A stretch of DNA of 64,000 nt from Pseudomonas sp. RIT-PI-S (GCF_025642975.1 NZ_JANZKJ010000002.1:1-64000), one strand, 5' to 3'; numbered from the stretch's first letter, positions 46,241-54,170 are shown. The notes: generated by a model from the letters alone, not told the origin. Numbers and translations are program-made.

Positions 46241-46996
46241 ATGCAGAAATTTAAATTAGGGAAATGGCTACTCGGCATTGTCAGTTTTCTATCCGTTCAC
46301 CTCGCGTTCGCGGGCATACCTGTCGCAGACGGAGTTAACCTGAGCCAAACGACAATCAGCGCGATGCAGAGCGTCGCATCAGTCATGAAGCAGATTGAGC
46401 AATACAGAGTCCAGTTGCAGCAGTATCAGACCATGCTGCAAAACACCACAGCACCGGCAGAGTACATCTGGAACCAGGCCGATCAGACAATCTCGAAACT
46501 GCTCGCAGCCCAAGACACGCTTGGTTATTACAAAAATCAAGCGGGTAGTCTTGAACAGTACTTGGAGCGATACCAAGACGCGGCCTACTACGAGAGCACT
46601 CCATGCATCGGCTCGGACGCGTGCAGCACTCAAGATCAGCAGAGCCTTGCAGAAGCGCAGAAGAATGCGAGCAACGCTCGAAAGCGAGCAAACGATGCGC
46701 TACTAAACAGTGTTTCAAACCAGCAGGACACACTACGCTCAGACGCCGATGCGCTCGCGGGGTTGCAGCGGCAAGCGTCCGACGCTGATGGGCAGATGCA
46801 GGCTATCCAAGCGGCCAATCAGCTTGCAAGCGCACAGACAAATCAGCTTCTGCAAATCCGCAGCCTGCTAATCGCTCAGCAGAACGCTCAAGCCACTACT
46901 GCTCAAGTTAGTGCAGATCGTGATGCTCAACAGATTGCCGGTGATAAACGAGCGCTGTCGGGCAGAAACAACTTAAGCACTGAAAAGGCTTGGTGA
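46241..46996 (+). CDS. trbJ: Conjugal transfer protein TrbJ (VirB5-like)
   Basis: Minor pilus/adhesin-type component of the IncP mating-pair apparatus, also tied to entry exclusion with TrbK. The 251-residue protein has a signal peptide (LLGIVSFLSVHLAFA), then long helices with Gln-rich heptads (MKQIEQYRVQLQQYQTML), a central Cys pair (CIGSDAC) and a further coiled region, as in TrbJ/VirB5. RBS TTGGAG precedes the ATG. It begins a trbJ-trbK-trbL unit. The other trb genes (trbB-trbI) are missing. Confidence 0.85.
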   Translation: MQKFKLGKWLLGIVSFLSVHLAFAGIPVADGVNLSQTTISAMQSVASVMKQIEQYRVQLQQYQTMLQNTTAPAEYIWNQADQTISKLLAAQDTLGYYKNQAGSLEQYLERYQDAAYYESTPCIGSDACSTQDQQSLAEAQKNASNARKRANDALLNSVSNQQDTLRSDADALAGLQRQASDADGQMQAIQAANQLASAQTNQLLQIRSLLIAQQNAQATTAQVSADRDAQQIAGDKRALSGRNNLSTEKAW

Positions 46997-47006
46997 GGTG
47001 ATGAGT

Positions 47007-47198
47007 ATGGAAGCTTACCTTTGCTGCGCTTTGCTGTTCGCAGCTCTGCTTACCAGCGGCTGTGACGCACCTGATCCCTCGACATCAAGCGACTGCACCA
47101 GATCAACTGCTGCTCAGCCGACGACACTTCAAAATGCATACAAAGCCACCTGCGCCCTTGGGAGTCAGAACACCCAGAGCACTGATAGGAAATGGTGA
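47007..47198 (+). CDS. trbK: TrbK-like entry-exclusion lipoprotein
   Basis: Small predicted lipoprotein of 63 residues with a signal sequence and lipobox-like LLTSGC (Cys at about 16), then a Ser/Thr-rich tail. In RP4, TrbK at this position between trbJ and trbL blocks entry of related plasmids. Sequence similarity cannot be judged for so short a protein, so the call leans on position, size and lipobox. ATG 47007 has GAGG at good distance; starts at 46998 and 47001 are too close to it. Confidence 0.65.
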   Translation: MEAYLCCALLFAALLTSGCDAPDPSTSSDCTRSTAAQPTTLQNAYKATCALGSQNTQSTDRKW

Positions 47199-47201
47199 CC
47201 T

Positions 47202-48584
47202 ATGAAAAGACATTTTCTAACCTACATTACGCTCATATCACTTCCGTTCAGCCAGTCCGCCTATGCGGCCGGGCTGGATAGTGGGGACATGCTCAACAAA
47301 ATCCTGGAAAGCTTCTCGACCGTTGCAGCAACCTGGCAATCAGAGGTGACCTCAAGCGCTTCTTGGCTGTTTTGGGGCCTGGCGATAATCAGCATGACCT
47401 GGACCTACGGCCTCATGGCATTGCGCAACGCTGACATAGGTGATTTTTTTGGAGAAACCATCCGTTTCTTCGGCACGCTGGGCTTATTCTGGTGGCTGCT
47501 CAAGAACGGACCGGCGATCTCGCTATCAATCATCGACACACTGCGGACTATCAGCGCACGGGCCTCAGGATTGGGTAGCGGCCTATCGCCGTCGAGCATC
47601 GTAGACATTGGATTCAGCATACTAACCAAAGTCAGCTCATCTGCCTCCCTTCTGTCTCCTGTGGTGTCAGCGCTGATGATCGCTGCTGCAATTGTGGTAC
47701 TGGTGATCTTGGCACTCATCGCCGTGAATATGCTGCTACTGCTCGTGTCGGCCTGGCTGCTGGCATATGCTGGGATCTTTCTCCTTGGGTTTGGCGGCAG
47801 TCGCTGGACTTCAGATATAGCGATCAACTTTTATAAAACGGTGCTAGGGATCGGCGTTCAGCTTTTCACCATGACGTTTCTGGTCGGTGTGGGTAAGTCA
47901 TTTTTGGACCAGTACTATAAAGCCTTTGAGGCTGGGACACCTGACCTGAACAGCCTCTGCGTGCTATTGGTGGCTTCCGTAGTACTACTCATGCTGGTCA
48001 ATCGGCTGCCACCCATGCTGGCAGGAATTATCGGCTCCACAGGCCAAAGCTCAGGGATCGGGAGTTTTGGGGCGGGTGCTGCAATCGGTGCTGCAACTAT
48101 GGCTGCTTCGGCAGCAGCTTCGGCTGGTAGCGCCGCTTTGGCCGGAGTGAATGAACTTGCAGGAGGTACATCAGCACTTAGTGCCGCCTTCAAGGCGGCC
48201 CAAGCAAGCGCCGAGGCCAGCGGCACCGCGACAGGTAACGTAGATAATTACCAGTCAACTCAGAACAGCCATGGGCAGTCTGCTTTCGGGCAAGCTATAG
48301 GCTCAGGGACTGTAGAAGGCTCGGGATACGCGTCCAGAGTAGCGAGCGCAGGAAGACTTGCCGCTAATGCTGCTTCCCTGGTAGCAAATCAGATAGGGCA
48401 AAAAATCGGCAATCAAGCCAGCGCTGCGATAGCGGATACGGCTGGAGGGCGATTAGCGACCGCGATTGATGTAAGCAGCAAAGCACCGAAAACCGGAGAT
48501 GCCCCTGTAGTCGATAGTCATAATATGACCAATGAAGCCGATGAGATTTCGGAGTTCATCAACAAAAAACCTCCACAGGACTAA
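47202..48584 (+). CDS. trbL: Conjugal transfer protein TrbL (VirB6-like)
   Basis: Polytopic inner-membrane channel component of the IncP type IV secretion system. The 460-residue protein has a signal-like first segment, five or more membrane helices between residues 50 and 280 (including AIVVLVILALIAVNMLLLLV and YAGIFLLGFGGSRWTSD), and a long Gly/Ala/Ser-rich cytoplasmic tail, all as in TrbL. It starts 3 bp after trbK and completes the three-gene remnant. Confidence 0.88.
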   Translation: MKRHFLTYITLISLPFSQSAYAAGLDSGDMLNKILESFSTVAATWQSEVTSSASWLFWGLAIISMTWTYGLMALRNADIGDFFGETIRFFGTLGLFWWLLKNGPAISLSIIDTLRTISARASGLGSGLSPSSIVDIGFSILTKVSSSASLLSPVVSALMIAAAIVVLVILALIAVNMLLLLVSAWLLAYAGIFLLGFGGSRWTSDIAINFYKTVLGIGVQLFTMTFLVGVGKSFLDQYYKAFEAGTPDLNSLCVLLVASVVLLMLVNRLPPMLAGIIGSTGQSSGIGSFGAGAAIGAATMAASAAASAGSAALAGVNELAGGTSALSAAFKAAQASAEASGTATGNVDNYQSTQNSHGQSAFGQAIGSGTVEGSGYASRVASAGRLAANAASLVANQIGQKIGNQASAAIADTAGGRLATAIDVSSKAPKTGDAPVVDSHNMTNEADEISEFINKKPPQD

Positions 48585-48645
48585 GCTCTACCTAAACCGC
48601 CGTGGTGAATCTATGGCGGCTATCCCACTAATGCCGTAGGAGAAA

Positions 48646-48843
48646 ATGCAGAACCCTAAAATCCAGCATGCTGATGATGAACCTACCAGTGCTACCGCCT
48701 TGCTCCCAACCTTCGTCACGCGCACAACGCTCCGATCAATCCTTCAAGCAAATGGAGTCGCTACCCTCGCGGAGCTCGAAGCGCGTCGGGATACTGCTGC
48801 TCACAGAGCCTCAACGCCATGCTCGGAACCTGAAGACGAGTAG
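48646..48843 (+). CDS. Small protein of unknown function
   Basis: A 65-residue acidic product (MQNPKIQHADDEPTSATALL) that I do not recognise. Supporting it are a good ribosome site (TAGGAG, 4 bases before the ATG) and its place 61 bp after trbL. A predicted helix (TLRSILQANGVATLAELEAR) is visible. A longer overlapping frame from 48668 looks like a shadow. Confidence 0.5.
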   Translation: MQNPKIQHADDEPTSATALLPTFVTRTTLRSILQANGVATLAELEARRDTAAHRASTPCSEPEDE

Positions 48844-49251
48844 GCATCCTTCAAGCTCAAGTACATACTTTACGTTAACGCGTGAAGCACCCAATGCGAT
48901 TAATGAGTGGCGGGACGTAGACCGAACGAATGTGGCCTCCAGACGCCGCTGGACCTTCGTAACCCTGACCAGCCTCGCTTGGACTACATGCAACAGGCCG
49001 ACAACGCCTCCCGGACCGTCCCTTCTTGGCCTTCACAGCCTAAAGCAACGCCTATCTCAGACATTACAGTGTCACGTAAAAGGACAGCGCGCGTCAATCG
49101 ACACTGTGATAGCAATGTGCTAATGATATCTGCCAGACTCTCAAACCTGGCTGTAAAGAATTTTTCCAGTGCAGAGTTAGGAATTTTCTAATATGCGCCC
49201 ATCTATTTAAAATGCAGATAAGCGCAGAACTAGTCCACAGGGATAGAAGCA
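48844..49251. other. Decayed or non-coding stretch between transfer genes and cargo
   Basis: 408 bp without a convincing gene. An open frame at 48907-49191 (94 codons) contains a protein-like segment (LDLRNPDQPRLDYMQQADNA) but has no ribosome site and loses character downstream, so it may be a gene remnant. GC falls from here into the AT-rich cargo, marking a likely junction. The last part, 49195-49250, probably holds the promoter of the ATPase gene. Confidence 0.45.
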
Positions 49252-50937
49252 ATGCAAAAAAACGTGACATCGATAAGTAAGTTACAAATAGAAAAATTTC
49301 GAGCGCTATCAGGGATCGACATAGATTTTGGCAATAGAATAACTGTGATCTGCGGAAAAAACGGGACCGCCAAATCCTCAATACTTGGAATTTTAGCTCA
49401 AATATTTAGCTTCAATAAAGATTACACAAAGGAACAAAAGCTTTCATTTATAACTTTGACCGGGGCGCCTTACAAATCTTACCCCGGCGAACACTTTAGA
49501 CTTTCGAAAGCTTATGACGTCACCGGTTCAATGAAGACCATCATATACATGTATGATGGCTATACCAACCAGCAGACATCCATGCAGCTCAGAATCTACG
49601 ACTATAAGGATCGACCAGATCCTAGACCAGTTGTCAGAAACAACAAAACCATTCCAGGCATAAATACCAGCCGCAACCCAACCCATCCTGTAATTTACTT
49701 GAGTTTACGAAGACTCACGCCAATTACTTTGCGAGAGGGCTATGAGCCATACGACCTAGAATACCTAAACAACAATATGGCCGACTTTATATCATTGAAC
49801 CAAGAGCTACTTAACAAACGCGGAATAAATCGTGCAACGGCAACTACTGGAGACTTTAACTCCGCAGCGGCATTCGGAGAGAACTACGATCAAGATGCGG
49901 TGTCTGCAGGGGAAGATAACGCCGGACAAATAATGCTCGCCATTATGTCTTTTAAAAAGTTGAAAGAGGAGTACCCCGATTACAAAGGAGGCATACTTCT
50001 AATAGACGAAGCAGACGCTGGACTTTTCCCGGCCGCGCAGAGCGCATTAGTTAAAATACTGACAAGAGAATCTAAAAAACTTAACCTGCAAGTCATATTG
50101 ACAACGCACTCACCTTTAATTATCGAAGATGTGTTTAGACTCTCAAGACTAGATCCTAAAAATTTTAAAACGATCTATCTAAGCGACACCCATGGCCCTA
50201 TCGAGAGACACGACAATTACTCGTGGCCAGATATCTATGCAGATATACATACAAAGACTGTAGAAATAGACGACTCAAAACATCTCCCAAGAATAAATAT
50301 CTACTACGAAGACCGTGAAGCTGTGGACTTTTTTGATGCACTAATCACAAAGCGCGCAACGCGTCGTGTCATTTTCCCCCTAAAAGAAGTCAACCTAGGA
50401 TGCAGGTCCTACCTATCTCTAATCGATCATAAAATCCCTGAATTTTGCGAAAAAAGTATAATAATACTGGACGCTGACGCACATGGGGCAGACACGCATA
50501 GTACAGTAGTTCTTCTACCAGGCTCGCTACCTCCAGACCAATTACTTTTCGAATACCTTTATAACCTGCCTGATGCCGATAGCTACTGGCGGAACAAAAT
50601 AAAATTTACGAAACCTGTATTCCGAAAAATATCTCACGCAATCATAACCAGGCTAAAAATAACCACTGACACTATAAATTTACTCGACCTGCTTAAAGCA
50701 GATGCTGCCATTAAGGGGCAGCCTCCGATTAGGGACATATTCAAAAATTTTTATAAAGCTGATGAGATACAAAAAATCATCCATGGCAAGGCGGAATATA
50801 ATCCCTTCAGGGCTTGGGCGCGTGCCAATAGGCAAGCCAGCGAGACGTTTGTCGAAAACTTCACTTTTAAACTCAAAAAAGTGATGGTCGACGGACACGG
50901 TGTCGACAGCGGTATGGCTTCGTATCTGGACAGATGA
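49252..50937 (+). CDS. OLD-like ATPase with TOPRIM-type nuclease domain
   Basis: Predicted ATP-dependent DNA nuclease of the OLD type, likely anti-phage or anti-plasmid. The 561-residue protein has an ABC/SMC-like ATPase: Walker A GKNGTAKS (35-42), signature-like VSAGEDNAGQ (217-226), Walker B GGILLIDEADAGLFP (246-260) and H-loop TTHSP (284-288). A C-terminal TOPRIM-like domain follows, with Glu353 (YYEDREAVDF) and Asp407/Asp409 (IIILDADAHG), then LLPGSLPPDQLL. AT-rich codon use unlike the host. PARIS- or Gabija-type subunits are related, but the partners expected of those systems are not present. Confidence 0.8.
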   Translation: MQKNVTSISKLQIEKFRALSGIDIDFGNRITVICGKNGTAKSSILGILAQIFSFNKDYTKEQKLSFITLTGAPYKSYPGEHFRLSKAYDVTGSMKTIIYMYDGYTNQQTSMQLRIYDYKDRPDPRPVVRNNKTIPGINTSRNPTHPVIYLSLRRLTPITLREGYEPYDLEYLNNNMADFISLNQELLNKRGINRATATTGDFNSAAAFGENYDQDAVSAGEDNAGQIMLAIMSFKKLKEEYPDYKGGILLIDEADAGLFPAAQSALVKILTRESKKLNLQVILTTHSPLIIEDVFRLSRLDPKNFKTIYLSDTHGPIERHDNYSWPDIYADIHTKTVEIDDSKHLPRINIYYEDREAVDFFDALITKRATRRVIFPLKEVNLGCRSYLSLIDHKIPEFCEKSIIILDADAHGADTHSTVVLLPGSLPPDQLLFEYLYNLPDADSYWRNKIKFTKPVFRKISHAIITRLKITTDTINLLDLLKADAAIKGQPPIRDIFKNFYKADEIQKIIHGKAEYNPFRAWARANRQASETFVENFTFKLKKVMVDGHGVDSGMASYLDR

Positions 50938-51007
50938 AACTCCAAAGGGTGATTTCAACTCAAGAATAGGTTATAATATTAAAATTAAACAAATTTTGTG
51001 CTCAGAA

Positions 51008-51862
51008 ATGTCTATAGCCCCCTCATTTGTCACACCGCTTAGATACCCAGGGGGCAAAGGCCGCCTCGGGGCCTGGCTGGCTGAGGTCATTAAGCATAAC
51101 AATTTCAAAAGCTTGCAGTATGTGGAACCATATGCTGGCGGCGCCGGCGCGGCAGTATTTTTGCTATTAAACAACTTCATTGATCAGATACTTATCAATG
51201 ACATTGATGCGGGAATCTATTCTTTCTGGTGGTCGGTATTCAACGATACTGAGCGCCTCATCAATTTAATAAATGAAACTCCTATCACAATAGATTCGTG
51301 GCAAGAGCAAAAAGCAGTAATGCTTGGTGAGGACACCGCAGACTTAGCAAAGTTAGGATTCGCGACGTTCTTTATGAACCGCACAAATAGATCCGGAATT
51401 ATTCGTGGAGGCGTCATTGGTGGCAAAAATCAGAATGGCCAATATAAACTAGATGCTCGCTTCAACAAGCCCGGTTTAATTTCGCGAATTGAGTCTCTGG
51501 CCAAATATAGAGCACAAGTCCAGGTCACCAATCTTGACGCAATGACTTTGATTAAAAAACAGGCCAAATCTACTAAATCCTTATACTACCTCGACCCGCC
51601 TTATTACAACAAAGGGGCGCAGCTCTATAGAAACCACTATAAGCCAAGTGACCATCTAGCCATTTCTTTAGCCGTTAAAAACTTAGACGCCCCCTGGATT
51701 GTCACTTATGACAATTGCCAAGAAATCTGTGAACTCTATGGCAACGACCAGAAGCAGGAGTTATCTTTTCACTATTCGACTCACTTATCTAGGCCTGTCG
51801 CAAAAGAAGTCATGTATTATGGAAATCTAAAAATTCATAGTGAGCCCAGCATGCGCAGGTAA
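51008..51862 (+). CDS. D12-class N6-adenine DNA methyltransferase
   Basis: Predicted DNA adenine methyltransferase of the Dam/D12 family. The 284-residue protein has the N-terminal RYPGGKGRLGAWL, the AdoMet motif YVEPYAGGAGAAVFLL (about 38-53) and the catalytic DPPYYN (196-201). The frame is open upstream to 50900, inside the ATPase gene, but the ATG at 51008 begins just before the first motif. It follows the ATPase gene by 70 bp in the same AT-rich block, so it may protect host DNA from the neighbour. Recognition site unknown. Confidence 0.85.
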   Translation: MSIAPSFVTPLRYPGGKGRLGAWLAEVIKHNNFKSLQYVEPYAGGAGAAVFLLLNNFIDQILINDIDAGIYSFWWSVFNDTERLINLINETPITIDSWQEQKAVMLGEDTADLAKLGFATFFMNRTNRSGIIRGGVIGGKNQNGQYKLDARFNKPGLISRIESLAKYRAQVQVTNLDAMTLIKKQAKSTKSLYYLDPPYYNKGAQLYRNHYKPSDHLAISLAVKNLDAPWIVTYDNCQEICELYGNDQKQELSFHYSTHLSRPVAKEVMYYGNLKIHSEPSMRR

Positions 51863-51917
51863 TTTATTTAAGTACCGCGAGCGTAAGCCCACCGCTATTG
51901 ATGGAGGGTTCTAAGGT

Positions 51918-52727
51918 ATGAAATCTCTAGATATTGAAATCAACATATCTGAGAAGCTGCGAAATATTGAAATTGACCATGACGTCAAAATAATTTTAGC
52001 TATTGAAGCTGGAAGTCGTGCTTACGGCCTGAGCGCTATCGATAGTGATTACGATGTACGCTTCATCTACGCACACAGAACGGAATGGTACCTTTCCGTC
52101 GCACTTGAAGAAATGTCTGATACAATTGAGCTACCCCATTCCAAGAATTTAGATATAAGTGGTTGGGACCTACGCAAAGCGCTGCGCCTATTCTGGAAAT
52201 CAAACCCGAATTTCGTTGAATGGATACAATCAAAAACCATCTACAAAAGCGAGGGTTCATTTCTCCTTCTATCTAAAAAACTATTGAAGTCCGTATACTC
52301 AGCAGAATCAGGATTTCATCACTATCGAAGTATGGCGACTCGACCCTACAAGAGACACTCTAGTACAGTTTTTTGTACAAAAACCTATTTACATATTTTA
52401 CGCGCCACACTATCCGCCTTGTGGTTAGAAAAAAATCAATCTCCAGCTCCAATCGATTTCAAAATATTATGCTCTCATTTAATAAGCGACAATGCTCTTA
52501 AGGAAGAAATCGTTTCTCTCGTTAGTGCAAGGCAGAACGGGGCCACTCCTAATGTGCCACACCACTACCCGCTGATTGAGCACTTTATCTCTGACTTTAT
52601 TGCTAGACCAACGCCGACGTTTTCAAAATCAAAAAGAACTCACGTAGAGCCCGTTCTTTCAAACTTATTCAGATCAACTTTGTCTGAAGCCTGGCACGCA
52701 GGCAAATCTCAACAGCACATTATTTAA
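51918..52727 (+). CDS. Predicted nucleotidyltransferase (COG3541/RlaP-like)
   Basis: Member of the polymerase-beta-like nucleotidyltransferase superfamily. The 269-residue protein has the core AIEAGSRAYGLSAIDSDYDVRFIY, with Gly-Ser at 32-33 and the metal-binding Asp44 and Asp46, as in the COG3541/RlaP group. Some members sit in RNA-repair operons, others in toxin-antitoxin or defence islands; the target here is unknown. GGAGGG precedes the ATG. Third gene of the AT-rich block, 55 bp after the methyltransferase. Confidence 0.75.
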   Translation: MKSLDIEINISEKLRNIEIDHDVKIILAIEAGSRAYGLSAIDSDYDVRFIYAHRTEWYLSVALEEMSDTIELPHSKNLDISGWDLRKALRLFWKSNPNFVEWIQSKTIYKSEGSFLLLSKKLLKSVYSAESGFHHYRSMATRPYKRHSSTVFCTKTYLHILRATLSALWLEKNQSPAPIDFKILCSHLISDNALKEEIVSLVSARQNGATPNVPHHYPLIEHFISDFIARPTPTFSKSKRTHVEPVLSNLFRSTLSEAWHAGKSQQHII

Positions 52728-52774
52728 TCAAAAACTCATCAACGATATGCTAGCGACCTCGAAACCTAGCTCCA

Positions 52775-53818
52775 CTATCTTTTTGCGTTTAAGAAAAAAA
52801 CAACTAATGCAATGACGACGAAAAAGGCAGGTACGACGAATACCGACCACAAGCGAATGTTTTTCATAAGCTTATGATTTTCAGCTACTAACTGCGAGCA
52901 CCTTGATACACTTTCCTTGAGATTTGAATCAGTGATATTTTTCTCACGCGACACGCTTTCCAATTTATTTCTTAAAACCGAAGCCTCGCTACTTATTTTC
53001 GAGACATTCGAAATCTCAGCAGCTAGTTTCTGCTCTGCATCAAAAAGCTCTGACTTCAGCCTCTCATTTTCTAATTGATATGAAGTCTCTCGCTGCTTTA
53101 AAAAATTAACCCGCTCTATCAAATAGTCTTTAGTGCTTGGATTACTCAATGACACCCCCTTTAGAAATCCTTTCTCTCCCTGCAGTATTCTCTTAACCTT
53201 CTCTCGATGACTTTTTTCTAATTCATCCGTGGTATCTTCATCAGCTATTTTGTACTGGAAAATTGGTGGTATTTCAATTTCAATTACTGCAGTCGATGTT
53301 TTTCTCATATCCATTTGCTTCAACGCCCCTGTTGCGTTGGAGTTGAGAATTTCAATATGCAATTCACCTCCCCATTTTTTAAAAAGTCGACTGGCGCTAT
53401 CGAATTGATAATAAATATCTGAGTACCGCTTACTTCCATCAGCAAGGTGGATTTCTTTTTCTTTTTCAGCCTTAACAACTTCCAACTCTATTGACTCTCT
53501 TTTTCTTATACCATTCCCCACATGCAAAGAAACATCTAGTCTCAATATTTTTAATTCATAAAGGGCTTCCTTGAACAGTTGATGATTTAAAGACTCCCCA
53601 CCGGTGCCCCCGCCACCACCCGAACCAATATAAGAAAAGTATGGATAGCTTTTTCCAGAAACGTGCTTCACAGATTCACGACTTCCAGGTTTATCAATAC
53701 TAAAATAGGGGTAAGGAGTCGGAGCGCCATTAAAAAACTTCTTACGTTGCTCGTCAACCTGTCGTGCAGTTACTTGAGTATTTCCCGTTTGAGACGTATA
53801 CGCCCTAGTCTTTGACAT
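52775..53818 (-). CDS. Membrane-anchored coiled-coil protein with possible nuclease domain
   Basis: I do not recognise this 347-residue protein. Residues 75-160 (GESLNHQLFKEAL, then YSDIYYQFD and GELHIEILNS) show a pattern E75...H79...D134...E156 that resembles the CoiA/PD-(D/E)xK nuclease fold. Residues about 235-320 are a long coiled coil, and the C-terminus is a single membrane helix (SVFVVPAFFVVIALVVFFL) with a short basic tail. It is convergent with the nucleotidyltransferase gene, 47 bp apart, and shares its low GC. Nuclease function is a guess from the motif pattern. Confidence 0.6.
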   Translation of the reverse strand: MSKTRAYTSQTGNTQVTARQVDEQRKKFFNGAPTPYPYFSIDKPGSRESVKHVSGKSYPYFSYIGSGGGGGTGGESLNHQLFKEALYELKILRLDVSLHVGNGIRKRESIELEVVKAEKEKEIHLADGSKRYSDIYYQFDSASRLFKKWGGELHIEILNSNATGALKQMDMRKTSTAVIEIEIPPIFQYKIADEDTTDELEKSHREKVKRILQGEKGFLKGVSLSNPSTKDYLIERVNFLKQRETSYQLENERLKSELFDAEQKLAAEISNVSKISSEASVLRNKLESVSREKNITDSNLKESVSRCSQLVAENHKLMKNIRLWSVFVVPAFFVVIALVVFFLNAKR

Positions 53819-53981
53819 TATTACCAACTACCTTTCACCTAGAATACCCCATGTCGCCGACATGTTAAGATCCCATTAATTTAATAGCAGCTTTTTGTTA
53901 TGCTGCACAAACGCTCTAATAGCTGCTATCGAAATTCGTCACCAGGTTGCCAGCCTGCATAGTCGCTCAAGTCCTACTGCG

Positions 53982-53998
53982 GGTACAACAGCGGTACA
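53982..53998 (+). other. Paired GGTACA repeats, right end (candidate integrase arm site)
   Basis: GGTACA at 53982 and 53993, with the same 11-bp offset and orientation as the pair at 42704/42715. Both pairs are followed by a conserved AG/ACA context (GGTACAAnnnnGGTACAG-like). Probably bound by the integrase at excision. Confidence 0.5.
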
Positions 53999-54014
53999 GC
54001 ACTCAGTTCGAACA

Positions 54015-54026
54015 GATATCTCGAAA
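54015..54026 (+). repeat. GATATATCGAAA motif, copy 3 (one mismatch)
   Basis: GATATCTCGAAA followed by CTA, matching the copy at 43994-44005 except for one base. Having copies near both ends suggests a site for an accessory protein such as an excisionase. Confidence 0.4.
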
Positions 54027-54119
54027 CTACGCTTAACCCCTTGTACTACATGGACTCCAGCTATGCTACCCTACGCCCAGCTTTGAGTGATTTCGCTGGA
54101 CACATCGGTTGGCCCAGCA

Positions 54120-54167
54120 ACTCATAATCCTTTGGTCCACGGTTCGAGTCCGTGTGGGCCCACCAAC
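54120..54167 (+). repeat. attR: 48-bp direct repeat of the tRNA 3' half
   Basis: Exact repeat of 42585-42632. It contains the anticodon loop to CCA but no 5' half, so it is not a functional tRNA. It marks the right boundary of the element and the start of host DNA. Confidence 0.95.
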
Positions 54168-54170
54168 TTC

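Larger units (their letters stand above)
53819..54119. other. Right-end non-coding region of the element
   Basis: 301 bp without a gene. It holds the promoter of the divergent coiled-coil gene (AT-rich, 53820-53900), the paired GGTACA repeats (53982-53998) and a GATATCTCGAAA motif (54015-54026), both echoing the left end, before attR. Confidence 0.55.
42585..54167 (+). mobile_element. tRNA-integrated IncP-type mobilisable element (about 11.5 kb)
   Basis: Bounded by 48-bp exact direct repeats (tRNA 3' end), with a tyrosine integrase next to the tRNA. Contents in order: int, AlpA-like gene, replication-like gene, traK-like gene, oriT-like site, frameshifted traJ, trbJ, trbK, trbL, a small ORF, then AT-rich cargo (ATPase/TOPRIM, methyltransferase, nucleotidyltransferase, coiled-coil membrane protein). 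IncP KorA and KorB operator matches are present. No relaxase, coupling protein, transfer ATPase, or korA/korB gene is visible, so it should need a helper to transfer. Confidence 0.92.

Noticed and set aside
48668..49123. 151-codon frame overlapping the small ORF after trbL
   Set aside because: Ser/Arg/Thr-rich sequence without ribosome site or domain; the shorter frame at 48646 has the better start.
51667..51679. TTTAGCCGTTAAA, one mismatch from a KorB operator, inside the methyltransferase gene
   Set aside because: It lies in coding DNA of an AT-rich gene, is not a perfect palindrome, and is not near a promoter; chance is a sufficient explanation.
54120..54165. Second tRNA gene
   Set aside because: Only the 3' half is present; the 5' acceptor and D arm are missing, so it is the attR repeat.
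42585..54167. Prophage or satellite phage
   Set aside because: No capsid, terminase, tail, lysis or phage repressor gene is visible; transfer genes and oriT point to conjugation.
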